NCBI GenBank assembly: GCA_008477525.1
Contig: SPDT01000003.1
Span: 868,001 to 932,000, forward strand
Length of the DNA: 64,000 nucleotides
Origin: Hypomyces perniciosus
Lineage: Eukaryota; Ascomycota; Sordariomycetes; Hypocreales; Hypocreaceae
Direction: 5' to 3'
Shown: in pieces, positions 33,280 through 44,797 of the stretch
Position numbering within the stretch: the first letter of the stretch is position 1
How the letters are laid out: every line of letters starts with the position of its first letter
The notes under the pieces: model-generated
Databases searched by the model: none
The model's input: only the letters and a program-made list of their open reading frames with translations
What the model was told of the DNA's origin: nothing
Made by a program: the position numbers and the translations under genes

Positions 33280-36200
33280 CATGGCCAATGGACTACATAC
33301 AAGAACGGCCGCAGACCATACCTATTATCATCTGGGTTCTATGTAGAGCAACAATCCACTCTTTTGTGATATGATCGCCTGTATCTTGGATCCTGGCTTT
33401 CCATTATAAGGTCGAGCACACGCTGCTTGACCCATCAGCGTCTGCATGGGGGCGTCCTGGCCTCCGGTATGGCCACTGGCAACATGTTGCTGTCCACGAG
33501 CCAGTTTACAACTCGGGAAAGTTCTTATTAATCATGGTTCCCTGGCATGTCGCAGCTCATAGACCTTCTTTTGCATTTCTGTACGAAGAATTAAGGCTGA
33601 TGACTCGGGAAGCATACTTAGAGTGATTGGAAGAATCACCAATATAGTTTACGATAGCTACCACACCGACCTTGAGCGACCCTTGTTCATGCAGACGTCA
33701 ACAAGCCGGCGCAAACAGATGCCAGAATTTGGTTGATTGTGAAAGGCGAGCTGCACCAACATATCCCTGGACTCCAGGTCAACCAGCGGCGTTTGCGAAA
33801 GCAGCTCAGAAGACGGTGCTGCGCTTCCTCGCCATGACGGATCAAATCAGATCAAAACTCCTTGAGTATCACCCTATTGGAAATGGGCTAGATGCCTTCC
33901 GTGCCTTGTTCAGTTCGATTGGTGAGGGTACAACTTTGCGCTCACCTGACGACATCGCTCGGCTTGGTCGAGAAGGTAAGACAGACCATTTCATAATCAC
34001 GCCCATCCAAGTGAAGAGGGCTTAGCAAGGCATCACATCAGCCACAAAGTCGGGCCAAGAAATGATGCAAATTCCTCAGCTCAGAAGTTCTCCCTGCATT
34101 GCAAGGATAGTACTAGGGGGTCGCAGTCGGCTGGTATGGACTCGAGGATAGGTCAATTTTGAGACTCTCTACGAGGCGTCGCCGTACATTATTGTTACCT
34201 TGCCCATCTTCGCATGCTTGAGCAATTCGTTATATTAAATAATGCAAGGTGAATCAACCCAGAGGTGTTGCTCGTATAAGAGCTTGACGAAACCCATTGC
34301 ATCTCGTGCTGTTCTTGTCATTGGCATGCCCGAGCGATTTAGTGACGTCGACCCTGTCTGTTGAAGCTGGCTCAGATTACTTTTGGTAGCCTTTAAGTCG
34401 TTTGAGTGTCACACACATAGCTGAGAGCAATGTAAGCGCATTTTTCGGGGTGCTTGAACGAGATACTGAAGGACAATATCCACAAGCCAGATGAGCTGAA
34501 TGTAAGACACCGATTTCTTAGGGAATCCTTTGCACAAGCCATCGTGGAGACGGATGCAAGCCGACCTCTACAATCCCGGAAATTGAGAATCTATCTATTG
34601 CTAGTGAAGGACTCGGCCTCGAGTCAACTCATCCGGATCATCGAGCTCTTTCATGAGGTACATCCAGGACAGTAGCGGTCTGGGGAATGGAAAGAGTTGG
34701 GTGACATTCGTGCGGCGACGATGGCAGCCAGCGGGACGCGAAATAAAGCCCAAGATAGTGCGTTGTTATACTAGAGATATTGCCGACGTAAGGGATAGTC
34801 GGAGCGTGATGATACAGCTGTTATGCATCTAGCTCGCCGGGCCTTGGGAGTCGCCATTGGACGACCTCTGATCGCGTGGACTGAGGGAGAGTAGCGTGAA
34901 CTAGGTTCTTAACTAGTCAGATATGATTTACGTGCGGATGCGCAGGTTGGTAGCGTTGTGACAACTAACAGGTGATGCTGGGGTTTCGGATCTACATGAG
35001 CGAAGCTCTGAACAGGGTTTGAATCCCTAACTAGCTTAACTGTCCAAAGTGTTGTTTGTTCCCAGTTAGCCACTACCCTCGACGCTGGGTGGTCGTTCTG
35101 CATCCCTCAACTAGCAACCACAAACTATGAGTAGGCATCAGAACTCAGACAAGATGGCCGGCATGGCGTTAGGGCCATGGAGGATGGTTATTAAAAGTAG
35201 CACATTCTGGTACTTTGCCCATACTTGGAAGTATTTACTCAAATCTGCCGTAAATTTGCCTTACTGATCAAGTACTCAGACATTACTTAAGACAGCGTAT
35301 CCCTTGCAGCCAGTTTGAGAAATCATCTGAGTCATCTCAAGCATCCAGTTTCTTTATCTAAACGCTAATGCAGATATTGTTAATTACAAGATCGGTTCGG
35401 TTAGCGAAGTCTTATTGTGAATTTGGACCTAAGATATGTATGGCAGAAAAGGGTCTCGGCCATAATTTACTAGGATATGCCTTTCCATGTCGCGAACGGG
35501 TTAAGTGTTCTCGACCTTGATGGCTGTTTGGCAACTCCCGTACAGCTCCTAGCTAATATCTGATTATTTGAACACCGCCTCTACCCACCATATACTCCTT
35601 ATTAAAAGTTATATCCTGAGATACCAAGAAAGAAATCATCTATTCCTAATCGCTGGTGTCGCAAAACACACGGAGCACAACATTCACAAATATGCGGCCC
35701 TGGGGGATCACTATAGTCACGACTACTATCGCGGCAATTTTACCAGAGCCTCCACCTGACCAGCAGTGCAGCGCTGGGCCTATACAATGCTGCAATACAT
35801 TGATAAAGGCATCTAATAAAGCTACTCTACTCCGCTCACTTAACATACGTGTTCGAGACGTAGATACTCCAATAGGGCTTGGACATGAGTTCCATTTTAG
35901 ACGCCAATTGAAAGTATACTAGTGGTTCATTTCTAACTGAATATTTCTAATAGGTATACTACTCCGTACTAGAGATTTCAAAATGCAGTGCACAGACAGT
36001 TTGTTGTCAGAATACCTTTCATGTATGTATTAATAATTACCCTTTCTTATTACTATATATATTGTCTAATTAATCTTCCTAGGGTGGCCTCGTTAATGTT
36101 GGGTGTGTTCCAATAAATCTCTAATAGGTCATCTATGTATTTAAATCACCCATTTTCTCTGCTACAGTTAGAAGAACAAGAGTGTTTATTCGTCCTGATA

Positions 36201-36989
36201 GGTCTAGGACCTGCACCGCTGTTCAGTCATCTTTATGATCGTTGCTGTATCATAGGCGGCAGCTGCCAGCGGATCACGATATGAGGTGCAATGTCAGCAC
36301 GAAGTGCACCATGGAATTGGCAGATCTTTTGCTGCTGGCGCAGCTAGCCGAAATCTATTATCGTGAGCCACCGCCCAAAGGCGACTTTGGGATCACTTTG
36401 AGGCCTAAAAATATCGGGCTTCTATTAGGCGAACAGGCCTGCATAACCTTAACTCAAATACCCGAAACATTTCTTTAGGAGTGCCCAAGACAACATATAA
36501 AGCCATTCCCTGTGGTTATTGCATCCTGCCCTCCTAAACATCCACTTGCAATCGATAGCCTCAGTTCAACATCAGGAAGATCATAATGCATATCGCGAGG
36601 ATGCAAACCGACATCAAAGAACTCACCACGGCCAACAGCCCACTGTCGCTTGAGAGAATCGGTTACAGATTCTGTAGAACCGTTTGGGCTGCGCCGAGTC
36701 CCTTGCACGACGATTCCACTGTGCCTCTCGCCATAAGGCGCGAGCATGGCGGCCCTGACCGGTCGCTTGCTAATGAATACAAAAGTCGTAATGACATATG
36801 CGAGCTTTGCTTCACCCAAGGGCAAGAACTTATATTATACACATATACAAGATATAGATATTTAATGGGACAGACCATGGAAGCCATCGTAGTTTAGAAT
36901 GATCTCAGCCTAGGAAACTTCCAGTCAGCAAGTACGGTTTCCGGAAAGGGAAAAAAGCTACCGCCGAGTTCTCTGAGAAGATGGAAACG
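33280..36989. other. Degenerate gene-poor tract
   Basis: 3.7 kb without a convincing gene. The open stretches 33672-34025 (117 codons) and 34454-34675 (73 codons, plus strand) have non-random composition and may be fragments of a larger decayed gene, but I cannot place their families. The minus frame 36475-36825 and plus frame 36242-36478 are similarly orphaned. TACTCCGTA is at 35960-35968. The overall impression is of old coding DNA broken by stops and indels. Confidence 0.4.
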
Positions 36990-37390
36990 TGGTTAGATTT
37001 CTTACACGTGAGGTCAGTGAATATGGAAAGATTCAAAGGAACAAACATTTCCTCATAAGACTCGTATGCGATAGCGGTATCTGGTGTTGAGAGGATCTTG
37101 TCGCCGATGAGGACCGTCGTTTGGCCAGCTGCTCGCTCTACGACACCCTCAAGGTAGCAGGTTTCAACTTGTCATGACTTGCTTCAGGAGGTGAAGTGCC
37201 TGGCCTCACGATATAAGCCGTCGTTTGCCACGGACATTTTGGGTTGATGCAGAAGGTCTCGCGGTATGTACAGAGCACCCGCGAATTGTAGCTAACGTTA
37301 CGAGTACGATGTCGTACTACAAGCTGGATTCTTTTATTGGGAAAACCCCACATGTCACTTCCTAACAAATTACAATAGGAAATCACTTAT
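36990..37390 (-). pseudogene. NAD+ synthetase (glutamine-hydrolysing) fragment
   Basis: Three blocks on the minus strand, in different frames, follow the order of the glutaminase (nitrilase-fold) domain of eukaryotic NAD+ synthetase: VRHRTRNVSYNSRVL (37300-37345), then after a one-base shift MSVANDGLYREARHFTS (about 37190-37245), then after further breaks GDKILSTPDTAIAYESYEEM (about 37050-37120). In intact enzymes these correspond to the VxHRxxxYNCRV strand, the KxWLANDGNYREMRYFT loop and the DTxxGxExCEELF segment with the nucleophilic cysteine. Here that cysteine position reads tyrosine. No N-terminal part or synthetase domain is nearby. A functional housekeeping copy presumably exists elsewhere, so this is a partial duplicate in decay. 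Confidence 0.6.
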
Positions 37391-37606
37391 AGTAAGATTA
37401 ACGAGAGCCTAACGACAAGTCCACTCCTCTTTATACTATGAATGTTATCAACTGAGCAGGTTTACCAAACATGGGTCGTTTTCGAGTGGCTGGAACGAGC
37501 AGAAAGTTAAAGGGGAAGTAGATAGCAGGTTCGTTAACTCGATGTCCACTGATTCGAGATAACGTGCTGAACGACGAGGTCAGTCATGAGTCGCTGATCC
37601 GACAGA

Positions 37607-38787
37607 TCAAGACTGAGAAGAACACGTATCTGATGCCTGCCACCTCCGACCATAGTCAATCATACCAGACCCATACTCATAGCATGCTATGAGAAGCCCT
37701 GCTTGAATCATCTCTATCGACACGTCCATAGTCGTAACCAAGTGCCAATAATTTGACCTGACGACTTTGTAAAGTGGTTCTTGGATTGTGCCATTGGTGG
37801 GGAAATGAATCATCAAAACAATACTGAAAAAGACAAGTGCAAAATCGGGGTACTCGGTCTTGCTGAACTCCATCATTCTCCTCTGGAAGAGCTTCTGTGA
37901 CATTATTGGGATCCATCTATGGACATTGTTAAAGTAAATTTGACACACCGCATACACTTCTGCGGGTTTTGACTGCAGAAGCTGGTGGACTCCTCAGCAA
38001 GACTCGATTTCGGGCTGAGCGCTTCAAGGCGTGCCATCAAGGTGGTATTTCCATCTATTAGGTTTTCGTGACTTGAACTTGTACCAGCCACCAGGTCTGA
38101 CTGTAACGAAGCCAGGATGGCAGTTTTGGAAGTGCCTGGGACTAGCATACTTTCGAACATTTTTAGCTTCTGTCTAAACTGACGAAACTCTTCAATCATT
38201 GGCACTCCGTCTAGATCCTTGTAGACACAGTTGATACGATACCTGAGCCTGTTAGCAGACTTGGAGAGATTAATGACACGACTGGGCCTCTCTGGTGTAG
38301 CGCTGGCGAGGAGGGCGTCCTTGAGGAAGCTAAACAGGTAAAAGGGGCTAAGGTAATTGACTGCAAAATTGTTCTCAACGTCATCGACCGTTATTTTACA
38401 GGCCGCCGACATAATACCGGCGTTGTTGATGAGGATATTGAGTTTACCGCCAGATTGGGCGAGGAATTCCTCAGCACAGGCGCGAACGCTGGCATGGGAA
38501 GAAAGGTCCAGTGTGAGGAAGTGGACTTTAGGGGAGTTGAGGATGGATTTCAAGGATTCTTTGGCTTTCTCGACGCTGCGGCCAGCGCAGAAAACAGTAG
38601 CACCCGCAGAGGCCAGGGCGATGGCTGTCGATACACCAAGGCCGGAGGAGACACCTGTAACCAGGACGACTTGGTCTTCAAGGTTTCCTTCTTTCTGGTA
38701 ATCTTTGATGATTTGCAGTGCTGTCGGTCGGGAGTCTCCAGGGCCACCCAGGTTGGCTGCTTTATGAGCATCAGTGTAGTGAGACAT
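37607..38787 (-). pseudogene. Chimeric relic: SDR N-terminus joined to fungal transcription-factor-like C-terminus
   Basis: An ATG at 38787 starts a 294-codon minus-strand frame. The first ~190 residues are a typical SDR: GGPGDSRPTALQIIKDY, TGVSSGLG, NILINNAGIM and SRVINLSKSANRL. Immediately after this the SDR pattern ends; the catalytic YxxxK never appears. The following residues (YRINCVYKDLDG, a Gln/Lys-rich helix, MARLEALSP) instead resemble the region after a Zn2Cys6 cluster. Near 37990 the frame shifts by one base and continues as VYAVCQIYFNNVHRWIPIM and SNYWHLVTTMDVSIEMIQAGLLIACYEYG, typical of the fungal transcription factor middle region, until a stop at about 37607. It is a paralogue of the SDR at 4844 by its N-terminus. 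No splice sites explain the frame change. Confidence 0.65.
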
Positions 38788-40707
38788 GATGGTGGATATA
38801 AGGGTGTAAAATAAGGTTAGATAATGGATTCAGGGTCGATATTGCGCGGTAAGGCTAAAATTGCGATGAGCAGGCAGTTTGCCGACCTGTATATAATAAG
38901 CTGTGGCATACAAGGATGCCTGGGTAGAGCATAAATCCGATCGTCGGAACTGAGAAATCTGCAGATTTATAGTATTCCAGCTCCGCTACTTCGTAGATGT
39001 CGCATATTGATGCACACACTCTGTAAGAAGTACTTCATAGTATCAGACTACTAAGATCACTCGCATAAGCCATAATCGCAGGAGGCAGGGATATGACGTG
39101 TCGATTCTTCGCCTCATGGCTCTCAGAAAACGGCCTGTCGGCAATAACACTAGACTTCTGCTTTTGCTAACTTTCGGAAAACGTACGGAGAGTAATTCCT
39201 GCCTGCTCGTAGATTACGTTTGCCTTGGGTACTATCTATTTGCTTATTGATAAATCCTATAAGTCGCGTAAGCAAGGTTAAGTCACCTATATAACTCGCA
39301 ATTCGTCATTTCACGCCTAAATCATTCCTGCGGCGTTATAATCAGAAAAAGGCTTCCAGATGAGTGGGATATAATAACTACACGCGCGCGTTTTCATTAC
39401 TCCTAGGAGTACTCCGTAATTGTGGTTCGATTCCCATCCCTTGTGTGTTGCTTCTGACAGTTGCGTCATATAATACGACACATTAATACGACACATCACT
39501 TGGCCACGTATGCCAACTCCTCCAATGATGGATAGATACAGTATTAGGCAACGCCTGTAAGTAGCATTCTATCGTATAGCTGCTGTAGAGGCTACACCGG
39601 GATCCTTGTTGCCGTATGTATAACGAGTGGTGGTGGCGCAGTAAAAACCTCTATGCCCCTCGAACCAAACTGAAGCTTCAAATACCAATGTTTAAAAGAT
39701 TTGGAATTACACTTTGATAATTTAAAAAAATATTAAATAAGCAAGATGGAATTATTGACATCACACTGAGAATTAGGTGGCCTATGCCCGCTAGTAATCT
39801 TAGTCAGAGCTGCCCAATACTACAGGGAATATAATATCCAAGTGGTCGGTTATGGGGAATCGATATTGTCCGTATATCCGACGCCTGCGCATTCGCCCAG
39901 TAATAATAGGTCATCATAGTCTTCCTTAGATTCTCCCCTGCCAAAACTTTACCAGTGAATTTTCCAAGGATTCTCTTGCAGTATGGCTATTCTCCGCCAT
40001 CATGAGTCAAAAGCCTGCCTATATGGGAGAGGAATTTGATGCCAAAATTGTTTCATCCCAGAGCGCGATTACAATAGCCTCGTCTTCTCTCAGGCTGGAA
40101 CACTAATAAACAGAGCACACAACGATGATTTGAGGCATTAGACTGGAGGCCATACCACTGACTCTGCTAATGGATAACAGATAAAGCTGCATCACCCAAA
40201 CAAAAAGTCACATTCAAGCGCATGGCAATCTAAAATGAGGCCTTGAGATAAGGCTTGTAAAAAGCAATTCTTTCCGTGCAATTGGTTGGCGTTCCACTAT
40301 ATCCAGCCCACACATTAATACCCCTACTCCTCCATTTCCCCAGAGTGCTGAATCCAAGAACAACGGGGTCAGCAGCTGCAGATTCTGGGGAAGAGCACCA
40401 AAGGAAGCGCTATGATGAGGAAGGTAACTTAGCCGAGCTAGGCGATCACAAGTGCATCAAGATGGTCACGTTTGCTGAGTGTTGTAGGGTCTTTTTCGTC
40501 GGGTTTGTCTATCTGTTGGAGACAGCCTAGCCGAGCTAAGCGAGCATCGAAAGCATATAAGTTCGAGTCAGTCAGGTCTCCTCTGGGCAGCACATCACAG
40601 ATGATCAAGGAAATTTGAACTACTTCTGCACACTTTCGGTCACTTTACGACAACACCAGAGAGCAAAACTCCTACCCCGTTGAGTTCTTCGTTCGGCAGC
40701 CAATCCA
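38788..40707. other. AT-rich intergenic region upstream of GH13 gene
   Basis: 1.9 kb with many stops in all frames. TACTCCGTA is at 39410-39418. A 16-bp sequence TAGCCGAGCTARGCGA occurs twice in direct orientation near 40429 and 40528, within the GH13 promoter, and a CATATAA string lies at 40554-40560. The frame 40276-40530 spans these repeats and has no family motif. Confidence 0.45.
40609..40619 (+). promoter_or_regulatory. Possible AmyR-like site upstream of the alpha-glucosidase
   Basis: GGAAATTTGAA lies about 90 bp before the GH13 start codon. It resembles one described recognition form of the starch regulator AmyR (CGGAAATTTAA) but lacks the leading C and has one internal difference. 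On its own this is weak evidence. Confidence 0.2.
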
Positions 40708-42465
40708 ATGGCTGAGAAGACAGTGCACCACCAGTCGACTTGGTGGAAGGAAGGGGTAGTATATCAGATATACCCAGCGTCATTCAAGGATTCCAACGAT
40801 GATGGTGTCGGCGACATCCCGGGAATCATCTCAAAACTGGACTACCTTCGAGATCTCGGTATTGACATTATCTGGATCTCACCCCACTACAAGAGCCCCC
40901 AGGTCGACATGGGATACGACATCTCCGACTTCGAAGACATTCATGAGCCGTATGGCACTCTCCAGGACTGTGACCGATTGGTCCAAGAAATCCACGCACG
41001 GGGAATGAATGTCATTTTTGATCTGGTCATTAACCACACCTCGGACCAGCATCCTTGGTTTCTTGAGTCGAGGTCCTCTAAGACGAACCCAAAGCGAGAT
41101 TGGTACATGTGGAGGCCTGCAAAATATGACGATCATGGGAACAGAGCTCGCCCCAACAATTGGCGAAGTCAGTTCACAAACCCTGCATGGACGTGGGATG
41201 AAGCCGCCCAAGAATACTACCTTCACCTGTATGCAGAAGGTCAGCCGGATTTAAACTGGGAAAATGAGGACTGCCGTCGTGCAGTTTACGACAGTGCGAT
41301 ACTATTCTGGCTGAATCGGGGTGTGGATGGCTTCCGCATTGATACTGTGAACAGATACTCCAAGACCCCAGGACTTCCAGACGTGCCGATCACTGAGCCG
41401 GACGAAGAGTCCCAAAATGCTGTGCATCACTACACTAATGGGCCACGGATCCACGAGTATCTCCAGGAGATGAAAGAGGTCATGTCAAAGTATGACGTGA
41501 TGACGGTTGGCGAACTTCCCACTACGCCTGATCAAGAAGATGTGTTAAAGTACATCTCTCCAAGCTCCGGCGAAATGCAAATGGTGTTCAACTTTGACAC
41601 GGTACTTATGGGTCGAGATCCGGAAAACCGATTTATCCCTGTCCCCTTCGACAACACTGAGTTCAAGTTTAATCTCACCCGATGGCAGACACTGCCAGAG
41701 ACGACCGGTTCTTGGACGACAGTGTTCTTGGAGAACCATGACCAAAGCCGGTCAGTGTCACGTTTTGCCTCAGATCTCCCCGAATTCCGTGAAGTCGGGG
41801 CTAAAATGCTAGCAACGGTCCTTGCGACAATGACAGGCACGTTGTTCTTATACCAGGGCCAAGAAATCGGAATGATAAACGCCCCAGAATCCTGGCCGTT
41901 GGATGAATACAAGTGCGTGCGATCAGTCAACTATCTCAACGACGCGCGCAAGCGCACTGGCAATGACCCCGTCGTGATGGATCAAGTCAAGCGAAATCTT
42001 CATCTATTTGCGAGAGACCATCCTCGAGTCCCGATGCAATGGGATGACACACCTAATGCCGGGTTCTGCAGCGGCAGTGCGCATCCATGGATGCCTGTCC
42101 TTGAAAACCACCGCGAGATCAACGTCGCAGAGCAACTCGGCAGACAAGATAGCGTTTTGGTATACTGGAAGAACACTTTAAAACTCCGGAAGAAGCACTC
42201 TGGGCTGTTTGTGTATGGGACATTTACCCTGATTGAGCAGCAGCGAGATCTGATGATGTTTCTCAAGGTGGATTCGGGGAGCGGAGAACGGGCATTGACG
42301 GTTGCTAATTTGTCACAGGTCAAGGTAGACTTTGAAGAGCCTCTAGGTTTCTCTTTGGATGGAGCAGAGATGTTGATCCAGAACTATCCTTCCGGACTGG
42401 GTAACTCGCCTCAGCGAATGTCACTGGAACCTTTCGAAGCGAGGGTTTATCTTCGACGAGATTAA
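40708..42465 (+). CDS. GH13 alpha-glucosidase / maltase, intracellular
   Basis: Intronless, 585 aa, no signal peptide. The conserved GH13 regions are all present: DLVINH (105-110), GFRIDTVN with the nucleophile Asp212, TVGEL with the acid/base Glu269, and ENHDQSR with Asp345. The start YQIYPASFKDSNDDGVGDI is typical of the oligo-1,6-glucosidase/maltase subgroup, and the length agrees with fungal intracellular maltases (MalT-like). It hydrolyses maltose and related alpha-glucosides in the cytosol, so a transporter is needed. The neighbouring regulator at 43008 is on the same strand 540 bp downstream, but no MalP-type permease is adjacent, so this is not a standard MAL cluster. The frame is fully intact. 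Confidence 0.93.
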   Translation: MAEKTVHHQSTWWKEGVVYQIYPASFKDSNDDGVGDIPGIISKLDYLRDLGIDIIWISPHYKSPQVDMGYDISDFEDIHEPYGTLQDCDRLVQEIHARGMNVIFDLVINHTSDQHPWFLESRSSKTNPKRDWYMWRPAKYDDHGNRARPNNWRSQFTNPAWTWDEAAQEYYLHLYAEGQPDLNWENEDCRRAVYDSAILFWLNRGVDGFRIDTVNRYSKTPGLPDVPITEPDEESQNAVHHYTNGPRIHEYLQEMKEVMSKYDVMTVGELPTTPDQEDVLKYISPSSGEMQMVFNFDTVLMGRDPENRFIPVPFDNTEFKFNLTRWQTLPETTGSWTTVFLENHDQSRSVSRFASDLPEFREVGAKMLATVLATMTGTLFLYQGQEIGMINAPESWPLDEYKCVRSVNYLNDARKRTGNDPVVMDQVKRNLHLFARDHPRVPMQWDDTPNAGFCSGSAHPWMPVLENHREINVAEQLGRQDSVLVYWKNTLKLRKKHSGLFVYGTFTLIEQQRDLMMFLKVDSGSGERALTVANLSQVKVDFEEPLGFSLDGAEMLIQNYPSGLGNSPQRMSLEPFEARVYLRRD

Positions 42466-43007
42466 TATTGGTCTTGGTCTAGGGATCTACCTAGGTAGAT
42501 AGTATGTCTTCCAAATACAACTCTTCTAAAATCACACCACATCATTGAGCAACAGATCTGATGATCCCAAAATAGAACCCTCTCACCACGGGTCGCGCCG
42601 GGAGCCGCAGGTGTGTGTGGCGACTGGTCTAGGATGTTGTTGACCCGCAATCAGGCATCAATAGATGTCCGTATGAGTTGGTTTATTTCCGGGGGAATGC
42701 ATACATTCATGTGGCGCCAGGGGGACAGCTGAGTCGATCATGGTTTGGGAACTGTACATGGTACGGCTGCAAATGCTTTCGTGGAAGCGTTCATCTTTGA
42801 GAGATCGTGAATACCCTTGTGCTACACAGTAGTGCGGTGATCCTGACCAGTGGCATTAATAAAGCCGCCGTCATCGGGAGACATCATCCTCCGACATAGG
42901 ACGCCGAGCTGAGGGGAGGTGGATTCTAGCGCCTCTGTGCTTACATCTCGGCTTCATATTCCGGAGGCTGCGAACGATGAGATCCCTGGGACAATGCAAT
43001 CGCAACA
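42466..43007. other. Intergenic region, promoter of Zn2Cys6 gene
   Basis: 542 bp. An ATG in another frame occurs upstream (near 42919) and overlaps the start of the regulator gene, so it could act as an upstream reading frame in the leader. Nothing else was recognised. Confidence 0.4.
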
Positions 43008-44672
43008 ATGTCGCCAAAGCCCGCCCGCAAAAGTCGAGTGCGAACAGGCTGTCTCACATGCCGGTCAAGGAAAGTCAAGTGTGACGAAGCCCAGCCATTC
43101 TGCTACAATTGCACTCGTCTGAACAGAGCTTGCCGCTATCAATCACCGTTTCTTGTTAACTCCTCATCGGCTCCTCGTTCAATTGAGGAGCCTGCTAGAG
43201 TGTTGGATTCTAGCCTGTGGTGCTTTACGCCGGGAAATTCTTCGTCTCCCCATGTCATTGGCGAAAACACCCAGGCTCCAGGAGATTTTGACCCGGGTGT
43301 TGACGATTCGCCAGCCGACTTCAATTTCGTGACAGGAGAATGGGGCGATCTATTTCCAGCAATCATCAATACACAATCCAGTCCTGGCTCGTCTCCCGAC
43401 TTACCGTCCGGTGAGGCTGTTGTCCCGGCTGAACTCCTCTCGGATCAAGACCTGTCATTTTCATTCTTCCGCTCTAGCGTTGAGCCTCCATTCATTACAC
43501 CTTGGGATTCGATCAACTGGGAAATTATGAAGGGTCACATATCCCAGCTGGGAGTTTCTATACCGGTAATATCGGCAGCAATCTGGGCTGTTGAGACCCT
43601 GTACAAGGGCCTCATGGATACTGGGGATAATACTGCCGCCTTGTCCCAATATTTCATCGCCAAGAGCACTTATCTATCGCTCTTGAAAGATGAGAGCTCA
43701 GATACCGAGATCGTACTCATTGCCACCTTTTTGTTGTGCTGTTTCGAAGTGGTGGCCCAACAGGAGACTGTCTCAACCACCCTGAAGCAGAAGGACACTT
43801 TGATAACAAGGCTCGAGCAATGGTCTAGAAATAATCGGCCTTGGTCCCCCGTTGCTCGTCGCATCATCTCTTGGTTACATCTATTCCATACCAAGGCAAT
43901 GCATCTTGGCGGACGAGGTGTGCTCAGCCCAAAAGTCCTCGAGCTATTGCAAGAGCAACACCCTGTTCCTCCTCTCACATCCTTACGTCCAATCCAACCT
44001 ACTTTCTCGGAAGCCGCTATTTACGCACTCCATCAATCTCTTTTCCAGTTTTATTACGAGTTGCAATATATTAGCACCAGAGTGTCCAGTTTGAACCGCC
44101 ACCATCGGCCGAGGGGCAGCCGTGAAGATGAGATGAAAGTCGCCGACATATCCAAAGATATCGAGCAACGCCTGGATTATTTATGGCAAGGGCGCCCATT
44201 CCTGCTTAGTATTGCAGAGGAAGACTTCATTCAGTCCGTTATCGGATGCTCTCCAACTGACCTGGCTTACTTGGTCTTCGTGACGAGGCTGTGTAGAATA
44301 TCATATCATGCCGAGATCATTTATCACGCACGTGGTCATGGAAATTCTGACTCCAATTCACCAGCAATTTTAGTGGCGAGGAGTGAGATCCGAGATATAA
44401 TAAGTAATGCAAGGCAAGAGTGTCCGCCTGGAACTAACCTCCATCCAGCCTATATGTGGCCACTCTTCGAATACTCCGTGGAAAGCATGAACTCAGATGA
44501 CATCTCATGGGCATTGGAACATCTGGAACTCATATCGGACCCATGGTGGAACACCAGCAGCATCAAGGCGCTCATAGCCGATCTGACCAAGGAGCAACTT
44601 CGAAAAGGTGGGCGGGTTGACTCTCGGTACTTCTGTATTGACAAATTCGGAATTATACCACCCTTTATCTAA
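43008..44672 (+). CDS. Zn2Cys6 transcription factor with Fungal_trans_2-like domain
   Basis: Intronless, 554 aa. The binuclear zinc cluster lies at the very N-terminus (about residues 15-42): GCLTCRSRKVKCDEAQPFCYNC with the sixth cysteine in NRACRY, giving C-x2-C-x6-C-x6-C-x2-C-x6-C. A basic RKSRVR precedes it. The rest is a helical domain with features of the Fungal_trans_2 group, for example RLEQWSRNNRPWSP and a SWLHLFHTKAMHLGGRG segment. It should be nuclear. It lies between the GH13 alpha-glucosidase and the convergent GH1 gene (stop codons about 125 bp apart), which makes control of carbohydrate genes a fair hypothesis, not more. It does not have the look of AmyR or MalR. Confidence 0.88.
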   Translation: MSPKPARKSRVRTGCLTCRSRKVKCDEAQPFCYNCTRLNRACRYQSPFLVNSSSAPRSIEEPARVLDSSLWCFTPGNSSSPHVIGENTQAPGDFDPGVDDSPADFNFVTGEWGDLFPAIINTQSSPGSSPDLPSGEAVVPAELLSDQDLSFSFFRSSVEPPFITPWDSINWEIMKGHISQLGVSIPVISAAIWAVETLYKGLMDTGDNTAALSQYFIAKSTYLSLLKDESSDTEIVLIATFLLCCFEVVAQQETVSTTLKQKDTLITRLEQWSRNNRPWSPVARRIISWLHLFHTKAMHLGGRGVLSPKVLELLQEQHPVPPLTSLRPIQPTFSEAAIYALHQSLFQFYYELQYISTRVSSLNRHHRPRGSREDEMKVADISKDIEQRLDYLWQGRPFLLSIAEEDFIQSVIGCSPTDLAYLVFVTRLCRISYHAEIIYHARGHGNSDSNSPAILVARSEIRDIISNARQECPPGTNLHPAYMWPLFEYSVESMNSDDISWALEHLELISDPWWNTSSIKALIADLTKEQLRKGGRVDSRYFCIDKFGIIPPFI

Positions 44673-44797
44673 ATGTGTGGACAATATTTTGCTTCAATAA
44701 GATAGCTCTTCGGTAATTAAGGTCGCTCTATGCAATAACGAGAGGGAAAAGGCCACACTACCATATCATGTCCCAGCTTCAATGCGTACGATTGCTC

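Noticed and set aside
35014..35028. AGGGTTTGAATCCCT, T-arm-like hairpin
   Set aside because: No A box or acceptor pairing could be found at tRNA spacing on that strand; probably chance.
36475..36825. Minus-strand open frame of 116 codons
   Set aside because: Some protein-like character, but no recognised family; kept only as part of the degenerate tract.
39424..39434. GGTTCGATTCC, B-box-like sequence
   Set aside because: No accompanying A box or cloverleaf; upstream sequence has stops and repeats only.
26000..40700. Secondary-metabolite cluster
   Set aside because: SDR, NmrA and thioesterase-like pieces suggest tailoring enzymes, but there is no PKS, NRPS, terpene synthase or prenyltransferase in the window.
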